Source: Cryphonectria parasitica EP155 (Eukaryota > Ascomycota > Sordariomycetes > Diaporthales > Cryphonectriaceae). Taken from it: a stretch of 64,000 bases of DNA. The stretch's first letter is position 1, and every line of letters starts with the position of its first letter. The notes below the pieces were generated by a model. It searched no databases and was not told the origin of the DNA. It saw only the letters and a list, made by a program, of their open reading frames with translations. This document shows positions 20,432 through 30,618 of the stretch, piece after piece. Position numbers and translations under genes: made by a program. Location: contig NW_024468912.1 in the NCBI RefSeq assembly GCF_011745365.1, positions 2,170,001 to 2,234,000 on the forward strand, written 5' to 3'.

Positions 20432-22799
20432 ATGCATGCCCTCCTGTGCTTCTGTCTGCTCGTAATAACGCCCGCTGCCCTCGCCAAGGCACCTATAGAC
20501 CGGCGCAAGATCGTCGAGAGCCTCAATGTCCACCGCAATGCGAGCTCAGATACAACGCCGCTCCAGGTGGGCAACGGGAACTTTGCCTTTGGTGCAGACG
20601 TCACGGGCTTGCAGACCTTCAACCCTTTCGCGACTATGTCGACATGGGGCTGGCACAACTTTAGCCTTCCGACAACTCCAAACCAAACATCAGTAGATGG
20701 TCTGTCAACTGTGTTTTCTTCTTGTTGTTCTTATCTGCCTCCCAAGTGCTGACAAAAGGGCTAGACTTCACTGGATTGGACTGGTGGACGCATGGCCGCC
20801 TCGTCAATTATGACCAGCCAAATCCAGCGGAGAACGATATCTCGAATTGGCTCATCGAGAATCCGCAGCGCTTGAACCTCGGCAATATTGGCCTCTATTT
20901 CGGCCGAGTTCAGGTTGATGAAAGCGACCTGACCAACAAGTCCCAGATTCTCAACCTCTGGACCGGGTCTATTGTGTCGACCTTCTCCTACAATAATACG
21001 CAGATCAGAGTGGAAACACGAGCAGCGACGGACTCCAGCACGGTAGGGGTCAGTGTCGAGTCTGAACTCTTGTCCACGGGTGCTCTGGGGCTGTTCTTTG
21101 ATTTCCCTTATTCCGATATAAACAAATTTGACGCACCATATGTTGGCGTATGGAATGCGACAAGCAACCATTCGACGTCGCTAGAAACGTCGGCAACCCA
21201 GCTCGTGATAGAACACTCGCTTGATAATACGTCTTATTTCTTTACAGCGGCATGGGAGGGGGAAGGGCAGGTCACCGGCCCAGCAGCTGGGACACATCGA
21301 TATTTCCTCATGGTCCCCGGCTCCACCAACCTGACTATGACGGCGACCTTTTCACAGTCGAAGGTGTCCAGCGTCGTTGGCTTGAGTGACCTGGCAGAGG
21401 AGGCCGAGGCCTGGTGGGAGAATTACTGGATCTCGGGTGCCTTCATTGACCTGACCTCGACCAACTCCACAAACGCTACCGAGCTGCAACGCCGCATTAT
21501 CCTCTCCCAGTATCTCCTAGCCGTGAACTCGGCCTCCCATTTCTCGCCACAGGAGTCTGGTCTTGTGAATAATGGCTGGTATGGAAAATTTCACGTAGGT
21601 CTCCCAAGTCTGGCTTGACTTCGCTTCAAATATCCAAAAGGCATGGAGTCTGAAAGTGTGTCGATACCCAATGAATATGGAACTGGCTGTATAGGGGTTT
21701 GGCATGAAATGGGCTGACCTGCTTCCCTGCAGCTCGAAATGGCCTTTTGGCATCTGATGCACTTCGCTCGCTGGGGTCACTTTGATCTTCTTCAACGCAG
21801 CATTCCGAGGATGTATCAACAGTTCCTCCCGTCGTCCTATGACAGAGCTAGGCTTCAGGGGTACCAGGGCGCACGCCTAGGCAAGATGACAGATCCAACG
21901 GGTCGGAGCGCACCAGGAGAGATCAATTCACTTTTGATATGGCAGCAGCCGCATCCCATGTATTTCGCCGAGATAGAGTACCGCTCGTTCCCTAACGACA
22001 CGACCCTGAACAAATGGGACGAGATCTTGACGGCGTGCGCAGACTTCATGGCTTCTTATGCTTGGTACAACGAGTCGACAGGTGTCTACGATCTCGGTCC
22101 CCCAATGTATCCAGTCTCTGAGAACACGGATCCAAATAACACCGTGAACCCGACCTTTGAGCTGGCGTACTGGCGATTCGGCCTTGACATCGCCATGAGA
22201 TGGAAAGAGCGCCAGAATCTCTCTGTCCCCGAGAATTGGATTACCGTACGAGACAAGTTATCGCCTTTGCCCGTGGTCAACGATACTTTCCCTATCTATC
22301 AGGGCGTACCTGATATGTGGACCAGCAATGAAACGACTTATGATGTAAGTGATGTGTGCCTTGGGTCTTGTTTGGCAGAGGTTGACTGACGAGTTGGACG
22401 ATACAGCATCCCGCAATGGCAGGCGTTTACGGCTGGCTTCCCCCGCCGAGCAGTGGCCCACCGTTGAATCTGACCATCGTTCGGAACACTGCCGACAAGA
22501 TTTTGGAGTTGTGGGACCTGGAGGACTCGTATGGCTGGGACTTCTCCCTGTTGGCTATGAACTCACTTCGCCTGGGTGATGTTGATCAGGCTGTGGCATA
22601 TGTATTGGACCCTTACTTCGAGTTTGATGACGCAGGCTACCCTGAGGGGGGCACACGAGTCCCGACTCCTTATTTCCCTGATGCTGCTTCTTTCTTGCTC
22701 TTCATGGCGATGATGGCTGGAGGCTGGGATGGGTCACCTGGACCACACTTCCCCGAGGCGTGGGATGTGCGGGTTGAGGGTTTTGTACCTGGTTTATAA
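20432..22799 (+). CDS. Secreted six-hairpin-type glycoside hydrolase
   Basis: Exons 20432-20699, 20765-21594, 21733-22344 and 22407-22799 give 700 residues. Seen: a signal peptide of about 18 residues (MHALLCFCLLVITPAALA), about a dozen NxS/T sequons as in secreted fungal proteins, an N-terminal motif LQVGNGNFAFGADVTGLQTF, then a beta-rich region to about 290 and an alpha-helical half with LEMAFWHLMHFARWGH, FELAYWRFGLDIAMRW and DSYGWDFSLLAMNSLRLG. A beta-sandwich plus (alpha/alpha)6 barrel is the layout of clan GH-L/GH95-like enzymes, so a sugar-cleaving role outside the cell is inferred. Substrate and CAZy family are unknown to me. The first intron uses a GTCTGT donor, chosen because it keeps the frame (SVDDFTGLDWW). 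Confidence 0.75.
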
Positions 22800-23470
22800 G
22801 TCTTCACCGTGAGGTGCTTGACACACATTTTTGTGCACACCAGGTGTTCAAAAGTTCCGTACACAGTGAAAATCTAAATAGTACTGGGATAATGCAAATC
22901 ACCTCATCTCGGAACACCTTCTGTTCTTCTCCTCCTAGGATTGAAGCTGAGGTCGTTTATGTGGGTAAGACAAATGTGAATTTCTCCAAGGCTGACAGAA
23001 GTTGGGGAACTCCTAGCCACATACATTCGTCTTGTCCACCATTGCCCCCCTTGGAACACTTTTGTGGCGCTGTGCATAGGTGGAGGAAAATGTCCCATCT
23101 TGCCACACCTTGACCCTCCAACGACGTCCACTGTGGAAAGGCAAATAGCAGCCCGGAGAAATGCTTCGTTGGTGTGCGTCAACTCAACGCCCAGTTCTTC
23201 ATTTCAACTGTAAAGAGTTGAAGTAGATGATACCTCTAGTCGTATCATAAGCTGGCCGCCACATGGCCCAAAGTGGCCAGGCCATGCGCGTCAATGCCTG
23301 CTCGGGCATTTCACAATATATTCTGCCCTTGCAGTCAACCAGCGACAATGGCCGGCTGCCCCCGTCTCGTTCCCCCTCCCACCCCCCCCAAAGAAAACAA
23401 CTGTCCATCTCTTCCCATCCACCACTTGTAGTACAGCCGGTGAAGGAAGCAATCATCAATTCTCCCCAGC
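22800..23470. other. Convergent 3' region between glycosidase and LSM1
   Basis: 671 bp between two converging stop codons. No gene or structured repeat recognised. Confidence 0.55.
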
Positions 23471-24186
23471 TCATATTAGAACATCCCCCACAGTCTCGCC
23501 CTCAAACCCCAGGGCAGAGAATTTCTTCAGCTTCTTTTTATCTCTCGACTTCTCTTCCACTTTCTTCTCTTTGGCCAGCTTCTCAACCAGAGCAGGGTCG
23601 GCCTTGTCGTAGCCAGGCGGTGGATCGTCGTCCTTATCAAGATCGATCTCGCCAAGCAACATGACATTCTCGCCTCGGACCAGGAACATGCCCAGGGGCA
23701 CGTCCGCATAGAGCCCTCGCTTTTCTGCACCTGTGGCGTGTGTTTCGGGAACGGACTCGGGGGTCACGAATATTCTCTCGACTGTTGACTGTATAACAAG
23801 GTTGGCTGAGGCTTGGGGTTAACTCTGCTCAGCTTTGTCCCGGGACGTGAAGAAGCCATACCAAATTGATCCCAGCTGCGCAGGACGCCCATGAGTTTTC
23901 TGCCATCGCGGAGGACAATCATGAGTTTCTCTAATGCCTCTGTCAGCCCCTAGCCTGTAGTGAAGAAGAAGAAAAAAATGTAGCAACGGTTGAGGCGGCG
24001 GATCTTACTGTCGGTCAGGTCAAGAAGCTGTGCGGCGGTTGTGAACATCTGCGCGGGGAGCTGTTGGGGTGGGGGAGGAGCGCGACCAAGCATCGCAGGG
24101 CCTAGGGGGCCTTGGGGACCAGTGGGAGGCTGAGGTCCGCCTCCCTGGCCAGGCGCAGGAGGCTCATTGAGGGACAAGTGTTCCAT
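23471..24186 (-). CDS. LSM1: LSm1, mRNA decapping-complex Sm-like protein
   Basis: Exons (minus) 24186-24009, 23930-23862 and 23805-23471 encode 193 residues. Lsm1 is the subunit specific to the cytoplasmic Lsm1-7/Pat1 ring that binds deadenylated mRNA 3' ends and promotes decapping. Seen: a Pro/Gly-rich N-terminus (about 40 residues), Sm1 motif KKLMIVLRDGRKLMGVLRSW followed by DQFANLVIQSTVERI, and Sm2 motif GMFLVRGENVMLLGEIDLDK. The tail is Lys/Glu-rich. The start is the first ATG in frame. Upstream codons are open but begin only with TTG. Introns are 78 and 56 bp. Confidence 0.9.
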
Positions 24187-25264
24187 GATTTCATGTGGGA
24201 TGGTTGTGTTGTGGTCGTCCAAGGAGAGGGCAGCAAGTCCATCGAGCAGTCAACGGGAGGAACAGCAAGGCCTGGGCAGATGATAGTCCACCAGAGGGAA
24301 AAGTCGAGTTGACTGAAGCCAAGGAGCTCGTGGTTGAAAAAAAGTGCGCGACGACGGCGGCGGCGACGGCGACGACGTTGACAATCGGATTGAGCTTGGC
24401 CTGCCGCTTGCAAGTCCTCAGGATGTGGGGCTAGCCGGTACGTATATACATACAGAGGCACTACGTACTTGAAGAGGTACCTTCTGGGCTGCAAGTGATG
24501 CAGCAGGGCGCTAAATGAATTCCCGGCAGGCACAATGAGCAGGGAAAGATGCCGCACCGGCTAGACCAAAAGTATGAGGAGCTGGGAGGGCTAGCATGAC
24601 TGGGGGGTGAGCCAGAGCACTGTCGGCGTCAAACTAGGCACAACAAAGTGCTGGGGAAGCTGCTCAGGCACTTCTGCACCCATTCTCCCCCTCTAGCCAG
24701 GCTCTACTGTCTTTTCTCCTCCTCTTCCTCGTCGTGCCCACCTCCTCTCGTCGTGACCAGGATTGGTTGCAAACATGCACCTGCAGAACAATAAGATCCT
24801 CTGCCTCCTCACGTCGTGCAGTATTGGAACATTCCAGGCCTATTAAAACAATAAGTCCAGCGGCTCTATTGTCCTTCGTTTTCTCTGCCCACACCGTCTT
24901 TGAAGGGGAACTACAAAATCAAATCGCAACCGTACTCACCCTCAAGGAAAGATTGCAGAACAAAACAACGAAGCTTTTCCTTCTCACCAGGATTTCTTTT
25001 CTGGACGAATTTCTCAGCCCAGGCTTTGCGGCTTGTCATCCCACATCATCACTGCAAACACCTAAACATTCATTCCTCCCAGCCTTGAGTGATCCGGGCC
25101 ACTTCTAATTCCATAGAAATCGCCGACCGCACAAACGATTGACGGGCTCCGGCACAACGTCGAGCTCAACATCGAGACTCCCCTCTTGGATACAAGATAC
25201 TCCCTACCACGCTCTGCAACGTTGCTCGTCTCCTCCTCGACTTCTACCTTCTTCCTCCTACAAG
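24187..25264. other. Divergent promoter region of LSM1 and the Sds3-like gene
   Basis: 1.08 kb. It contains a short CGG/CGA trinucleotide run near 24353-24378 and a pyrimidine-rich leader before 25265. Short frames only. Confidence 0.6.
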
Positions 25265-26918
25265 ATGGCTGCGAATTCTGCCGTCGCCGTGCCTCACGAG
25301 GCCGCCCCTCCTGTACGCAATGAATCGAAGCGCGAGAGGAAGCGTCAGCTCCTGCAGGAACGCCTGCAGCAGATGTCTGATAGCTTCTCCAGAGGCCGCG
25401 ACAACGCCTACCGCGAGCAGCTGCAGAAAATTCAGCTTGATACGACTCTTATCATGCGAGTTGATCCATACGCCGACCGCCCGCTGGACGCTCTTGAGGA
25501 CGACGCCCCGGATACCCTCCCGCTACAGAACACCGACCCTGCCACGGCCAAGACTCTCCTAGAGATGGCTGGTCCCAGATTCAGGGAGTGGACACAAGAT
25601 ATCGAGGATCTCATTGAGGAACGAGACTATGACATTGCCAAGCAAAAGGTTGGTTCCCGGCCACCGTGTGCCCCGACTTCAAATATGAAATAAAAAGATT
25701 CTTGTGTGTTAACAGAGATGCCAGGACGAATACGAACACAAGTGCTCCGAACACCGCCAAGTCAGGGCGTATAAGGTACTCCAGGCGCAGAAAGAGCACG
25801 CAGTTCTCTCCTCCACCGTCCGCGATCGACTCATCAATGCGATCACGGCGAAGAAGTTCCGGCTCAGCAAGGAGAAGGAAGCGCTCGAGATTAGTGATGC
25901 TTCCGCCTTGCTTCTTCACCCGAACCAGTTCAGCATCAACAACCCCGCTAGTCCCGGGGGTACCCACGGCAAGAGGGCCACGAGGCTGAGACGGGAGATG
26001 GATTCCGAGATGCCGGGCTTCTCCGAGAACAAAAAGAGGAAGAGAAACGGCAATGAGGATGATGGGTCCCCGGCCCCCCAGCGTAGGGCTCTGGATACCA
26101 ACGGGATCACCCCGGTCTGGCAGAGTGACAGGCTGCGGTTCGGCAAGATGACTGGTCCCATCTACAGCATTGACAAGCTCTTCACCGACAAGGAGCTCTC
26201 GATGACCTATCACCATGCGGCACTCGCCGCCCACAAATACATGCTGCGCCACAAATCAAAGGACGGCCTCGCCTCATCCCCCTCGGACAGTGGTCGCGAT
26301 GACCACGAGGATGGAGAGGACGGGACAGACTCGGTGCCCTCGGCACCGGTCATGGAGCGACAGGTTTCGCACGCCACACGGAGCACCAGAGGCGGGACAC
26401 ACAACGCTAATTTCTATGACAACAAAGTCACGGGCATCGAGGCTCTGGCCAACCTCGAGCTGCCAGGCAACATGGACCGACTCGCCGCCCAGGAGCCCAG
26501 GCTCCCGCCCATTGTACCCGCCCCATACAACAAGGCCAAGCCGATGACGGAGGCCAGCGGTCCAGCTCCGCTCGTTGCAGACGATGCTATTGCCGACCTG
26601 CAGGCAATGTCTGTCCTACGCCAGTACGAGCAGAGCCATGGTGTCGGGTCCAACTTCGACGTCCCCAACGGCGGACGAAAACTCTTGGAGGCTGTGGCTA
26701 ACCGCCCACACGACGAGAAGTATGTCGCCTACGTACAGGGAGATCGACCAAATCCAGATGACCTTCGGGCCGAGCTGAAGGTAGAGACGAGCAACGTGCG
26801 CGCAGAGCCCACGACGGTGCCCCCTCAGGGCGGAGTCCCAATGAGCCGGCACAGCTCAGGTGGCGTGGCCATGAGTCGACAGGGCAGCAGCACCCGGGGT
26901 CGTGGACGACGCGGTTAA
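25265..26918 (+). CDS. Sds3/Dep1-like subunit of an Rpd3L-type histone deacetylase complex
   Basis: Exons 25265-25648 and 25716-26918 (67-bp intron, phase 0) give 528 residues. Seen: residues about 20-45 are basic and helical (SKRERKRQLLQERLQQMSDS), followed by FSRGRDNAYREQLQKIQLD, an acidic DLIEERDYDIAKQK helix and a second long helix ending in a basic KKFRLSKEKEALEI. This arrangement matches the Sds3-like family, scaffold subunits (Sds3, Dep1) that hold Sin3 and Rpd3 together. The second half has a basic KKRKRNGN signal and long disordered segments, ending in RGRGRRG. A role in transcriptional repression in the nucleus is inferred from the family. Which paralogue it is I cannot tell. Confidence 0.72.
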
Positions 26919-27171
26919 ACGTGAAGGCTTATCACAATGCATGCAGTACTCTTTTCTCTGTGTCGAAAATATTTCTATTACTTGATCCAAGCAAGGAGGC
27001 ATATAGATTATGACGCATATCTTTCTTTTTCAACCCAAAAAAAAAGGAGTCCAGAAATTCAAATGTACCAGTGAGAAAACACCAAACCATGCCCTCGCAC
27101 GCTGCTTTTGCTGTAGTCAAGTCCCCAAGCACTCATGAAAAAAAAAACACTTTGCCAATTCAACCGACCAT

Positions 27172-28026
27172 TTACGGACCAAATACAAGAGTCCTCACCT
27201 CAATACTTTCGCGACCCTCGGCGTCAGGGTGGGTTCGAGGATCCTCGAAAGCCGAGTGTGCCAGTCTGCCGCCCTGAACACCCGAGCCCGGCTTCAAGGC
27301 CTCACTGTCAAAGCACTCGAGCAGCAAACGCTCGTTGCCGGTCATGCCACTCAGGTAGTGCCACTGCTGGTCGCGGTTGTACCGGATGGCAGCCGTGAAT
27401 CCGTTGTAGCCATTCGCGTACCTGTGTTCTACAGGGATGACGTCGGCATCATCGACGGTATTGGAGGATGCAAAGGCCAGGGGGAAGGACTCGACGGGCT
27501 TCTTGTTCAGGGGGCGCCAGACGTTGATGATGCGGTAGCGTCCCTGCAGGAGGGACTCGGCGTCGTCACCAAGGTGTCTCCGCACGCGCATGGCGGCCGA
27601 GACAGGCGTCTGGTCGATGTGCGTGCGGGTGACGGGGCCGCGGCTGGCGTTGGGGTCCGCGCGGCGGATGGTGTGGTCAAAGATGAAGACCCTCTGGGCG
27701 CCGGGGATGTTCTTGAGCAGGAGGTCGACGACCTCTGGGTAGTAGTTGGCCTGGACGGATTCGTCATCGACAAAGTCCTTCTCCTTGGACTCCGGGACGT
27801 CCTGGATGACGGCGAAGGCGTCCCTGTCTAGGCTGTAGTTGGACTCGTGGCCGCGGATGTCGTGAATAAGGGTGTCCACAGACACGGCGTCAAAGTTGCG
27901 GACGGGGAGGCCCTCGGGAGGCGTGTCGACATGGTTGAAGGGCTTCTCGCCGTTCGCGGGAGGGCTGTAGTAATTCAGCTTGGCGACGACGGGGCCGTGG
28001 GGAACGGTGGTGGATGCGATGGCCAT
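27172..28026 (-). CDS. CmcJ/NvfI/AsaB-type oxygenase, secondary-metabolism-like
   Basis: Single exon, 284 residues. Seen: N-terminus VAKLNYYSPPANGEKPF, central RVFIFDHTIRR, then THIDQT (H136, D138, likely iron ligands), then INVWRPLNKKPVESFPLA and QQWHYLSGMTGNERLLLECFDSE. These blocks are typical of the fungal CmcJ/NvfI/EfuI family (also called AsaB or GA4-desaturase-like), nonheme iron enzymes often found in metabolite clusters that hydroxylate or rearrange substrates. The substrate is unknown. No signal peptide, so probably cytosolic. The next gene on the same strand is an acyltransferase, but no polyketide, peptide or terpene synthase is in the window. Confidence 0.75.
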   Translation of the reverse strand: MAIASTTVPHGPVVAKLNYYSPPANGEKPFNHVDTPPEGLPVRNFDAVSVDTLIHDIRGHESNYSLDRDAFAVIQDVPESKEKDFVDDESVQANYYPEVVDLLLKNIPGAQRVFIFDHTIRRADPNASRGPVTRTHIDQTPVSAAMRVRRHLGDDAESLLQGRYRIINVWRPLNKKPVESFPLAFASSNTVDDADVIPVEHRYANGYNGFTAAIRYNRDQQWHYLSGMTGNERLLLECFDSEALKPGSGVQGGRLAHSAFEDPRTHPDAEGRESIEVRTLVFGP

Positions 28027-28562
28027 GGCTGTACGTATGTGCTAGTATGGAATTCAAAGAAATAATTTCTGAGTAAGACGAACGCTGTCACGGTAGATGA
28101 TAATCTGTACACGTATAGAGAGAGGGTCAACGATGGGAGGAGTTCGTATTATATTTTGTCTTTGTTCCTCTTTTTCTGTGTGCTGGGGGACGAGTTGAGA
28201 GTTCGTTACGACAGGCGTAATACGGTTGACGATTTATGTCTTCTATATAGGGCGTACCATGTGAGTGAGTGTTGGTTGGGAAGTGTAAGAGGAAGATATT
28301 GGTTGGAGATGCAGTGGTGATTTCAAAGCAATGCTATATTACTGATCGAATTGGTTTCTAAAGGCTATGAACAAGCCATGCACACAATTGGGTTCTACTA
28401 TCCCCAAATCACGTCATTGTCCGGGAAAGGCGCATTATGGGCGTGGCGCAGACTAGAATGGAAACTTTCTAGGAAGTTTTGGAGGGAAAGGGAGGTGTTG
28501 GAGAAATACTCGTCCCGACTTCCTTCTCTTATATTCTAATTCATAAGCCAGAAGTTGACTAA

Positions 28563-28831
28563 TTCACCAAGAAAGGCGGGGCCGCAGCGCTGCCGCAAGA
28601 GCAGCATGCTCCACTTGTTCTCGATTGGCTAGCCGGACTTAGGCCTTCTGATGCTGATGCTGATGATGATGCTGAGAACAAATGGGTGTGCTCTCTTGCT
28701 GACTCGAATATGATCAAGTGAGTGCTCACGGCCACTGTTTGCGAGCAGCAGGCAGACTCCACTCTATTGGCCGGCTGCCCGGACTGAGACGTCCTGGGCC
28801 CGATGCCGAGAACAAGTGGATTCTACGATAC
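28563..28831 (+). pseudogene. Two diverged copies of a short coding remnant
   Basis: Two related segments lie about 140 bp apart on the plus strand. Copy 1 (28563-28721) reads, in one frame without an ATG, WLAGLRPSDADADDDAENKW and stops after NMIK, where the stop overlaps a GTGAGT donor-like site. Copy 2 (about 28760-28831) reads LPGLRRPGPDAENKW before a stop. The shared L-x-GLR...DAENKW at protein level and AGCAGCA...TCCACT...ATTGGC at DNA level point to a duplicated, decayed exon. I cannot name the parent gene. The upstream stop at 28560 and the missing start argue against a live gene. Confidence 0.4.
28610..28820. repeat. 14-bp perfect inverted repeat
   Basis: TCCACTTGTTCTCG at 28610-28623 is the exact reverse complement of CGAGAACAAGTGGA at 28807-28820. 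A related GAGAACAAATGG lies near 28674. The arms sit inside the duplicated remnant described above. Confidence 0.7.
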
Positions 28832-29001
28832 CTCACATAGCAAACCATCATCGTCAGAACATAACTTCAGAACAGCATTGTTTGATTAGGATTCACGAGC
28901 GCGTCCTTAAGAGTCAGTCCATATCCCTAACCTGGCCTCGGGCTATACACAATAATCTTTGATGCCGTGTGTCCTTCGTCAAAGCTATGGTCTAGTCCGC
29001 T

Positions 29002-30618
29002 TCACTGCTGCCAAACCTCCAGTCCGGTCAGAGCACAACTCCATACGCGCCCAAGAAAGTTCTCGATGTAGGCCGGTTCGTGAAACTGCGTGTCGAATAC
29101 ACCAGCGAGCTCCGCCTTTCCGCTCCAGGTCGAGAGAAAAATTGCCAGGCCAGCTGGGGGCGGGATGCTGGCAGCCCAGACATTCGTGAGCTCGAAGGGG
29201 CCATGTGTGCCCGAAACCATCGAGTCCACGTTGCCTATGGAGGATAGTGTGACAGGACAGAAGGCGGGTCTCACACGGGCGCCCGAAGGCTGGCTGCTGC
29301 TGCTGCTGCTGCTGCTGCTGGCCTCCTCCTTTGGTGTGAAAGTCTTGAAGACCATGGGGGCCATGGCAACCTGTTCGTGAACGTCTGTGTTTTTTGAAGC
29401 GTCCGGACGAGGCCGAACGGCTGTGTAGAAGTCCCGAACCTGGATCGCTATCCGATGCAGTTCGTCGTCCCTCTTGTTCTCCATGCTGCTAACCTCTGCT
29501 GACTTGCTGGGGACCACCAGGTCTATGTACAGCGCCTGGGCGGAGACAGTGTGGTAGGCAGCGGCCGAGTGGTCAGGGCTGTTATAGGGACGGCTGCAAT
29601 ATGGACGAAGGTTGATCATGCTCTGGTTGACGAAGCGGACGGTATATGGCTCTTCTCTGTATGGTTGCAGGTCTGCGAGGGCCTTGGCCACAGCCGCCAT
29701 GACCACATGTGTCACACTCAGGCCTGGCGCAACCTTCTTGCAGTTGCGCAGCAGTTGTTCTGTGACGGCCTTGGACAGAGGCGCCGAGACGCGCTGCACA
29801 TTCCTCTCCTGGATTGCGTCACCAGCGGCAGAGCACCCTGGAAGCCCGAGGATGCCTGGATGGGAGTAGATCTTCCTATTGTCCCTTTGGATCTCATCGA
29901 AGCGCTTCAACATGGTCTCTGGCAGTGAGTCAGGGATCGCAGCGGCAATCCTCAGGCATGGAGATAGCCTCCATGGCTCAGACGCACCAGACACATAGTC
30001 CGGGAGCCCATGCACTCCGCCCTGCTGCCCATAAATCACACCAGCGTATTGAAAGAGCTGGTTGATCAGCTGAAGGATGCCCACTCCGTCTGTAAGATCA
30101 TGGGGGCAACAAAGGAAAACGACGGATTGTTGCTGGACAGATCTGACGACAAATATAGTGGGAACTTCGAAAGGAGGGGTCTCGTTGTTGAGCCATCCAA
30201 GAGGATCGATGACGGTGTCGATGACCTTGAACGTTGAGTGTAACCACTTCTCGAGGTCACTGCCCTCATGCCAGGCTGAATGATATACCCTCTTCCATTC
30301 GTTGCTGTGGTCGTCGTGCACGATACGGGAGCCCAGTGTAGGGTGTTGCATGCGAAGACTGGTCCAAGCCTTCCGCAGAGCAGTCAAGACGCGATCTTGA
30401 TCTTGTGCATCTGTGGTGGTGGTGAAGACAGCACAGCCAGTGATGGGAAAGCAAGTAGATGATGGTGATGATGATGTGCCAGACCCGGCCCTTGCGGTCA
30501 ATACATAGAACTTTTCACATTCGTCCAGATGGCGTTCCCAGACGCCGGGTCGTGTCTCCTGCCAGTGGAAAAAGGAATCTGGTAGGGTAGATCCAGTAGT
30601 TGTGGTTGAAGAAGCCAT
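29002..30618 (-). CDS. HxxxD acyltransferase / condensation-domain-like enzyme
   Basis: Single exon, 538 residues. Seen: the active-site motif CPHDLTDGVG (H173, D177) of the CoA-dependent acyltransferase superfamily, N-terminal FHWQETRPGVWERHLDECEKFYVL typical of fungal Tri3-like O-acetyltransferases, and a C-terminal segment FLSTWSGKAELAGVFD. Known members esterify trichothecene or other alcohol groups, or act in lipid/polyketide decoration. Here the acceptor is unknown. A run of ten Ser (nine AGC codons, 29293-29319) sits in a surface loop and is probably length-variable. It lies on the same strand as the CmcJ-type oxygenase, so a shared pathway is plausible but not shown. Confidence 0.75.
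   Translation of the reverse strand: MASSTTTTGSTLPDSFFHWQETRPGVWERHLDECEKFYVLTARAGSGTSSSPSSTCFPITGCAVFTTTTDAQDQDRVLTALRKAWTSLRMQHPTLGSRIVHDDHSNEWKRVYHSAWHEGSDLEKWLHSTFKVIDTVIDPLGWLNNETPPFEVPTIFVVRSVQQQSVVFLCCPHDLTDGVGILQLINQLFQYAGVIYGQQGGVHGLPDYVSGASEPWRLSPCLRIAAAIPDSLPETMLKRFDEIQRDNRKIYSHPGILGLPGCSAAGDAIQERNVQRVSAPLSKAVTEQLLRNCKKVAPGLSVTHVVMAAVAKALADLQPYREEPYTVRFVNQSMINLRPYCSRPYNSPDHSAAAYHTVSAQALYIDLVVPSKSAEVSSMENKRDDELHRIAIQVRDFYTAVRPRPDASKNTDVHEQVAMAPMVFKTFTPKEEASSSSSSSSSQPSGARVRPAFCPVTLSSIGNVDSMVSGTHGPFELTNVWAASIPPPAGLAIFLSTWSGKAELAGVFDTQFHEPAYIENFLGRVWSCALTGLEVWQQ
29293..29319 (-). repeat. (AGC)9 trinucleotide repeat coding poly-Ser
   Basis: Nine GCT units on the plus strand, read as AGC serine codons in the acyltransferase. 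In frame, so length change would alter only a Ser run. Confidence 0.85.

Larger units (their letters stand above)
28027..29001. other. Intergenic region with duplicated coding remnant
   Basis: 975 bp between oxygenase and acyltransferase. The left half is A/T-rich promoter-like sequence. The right half holds a diverged duplication (28595-28820, listed separately). Confidence 0.6.
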
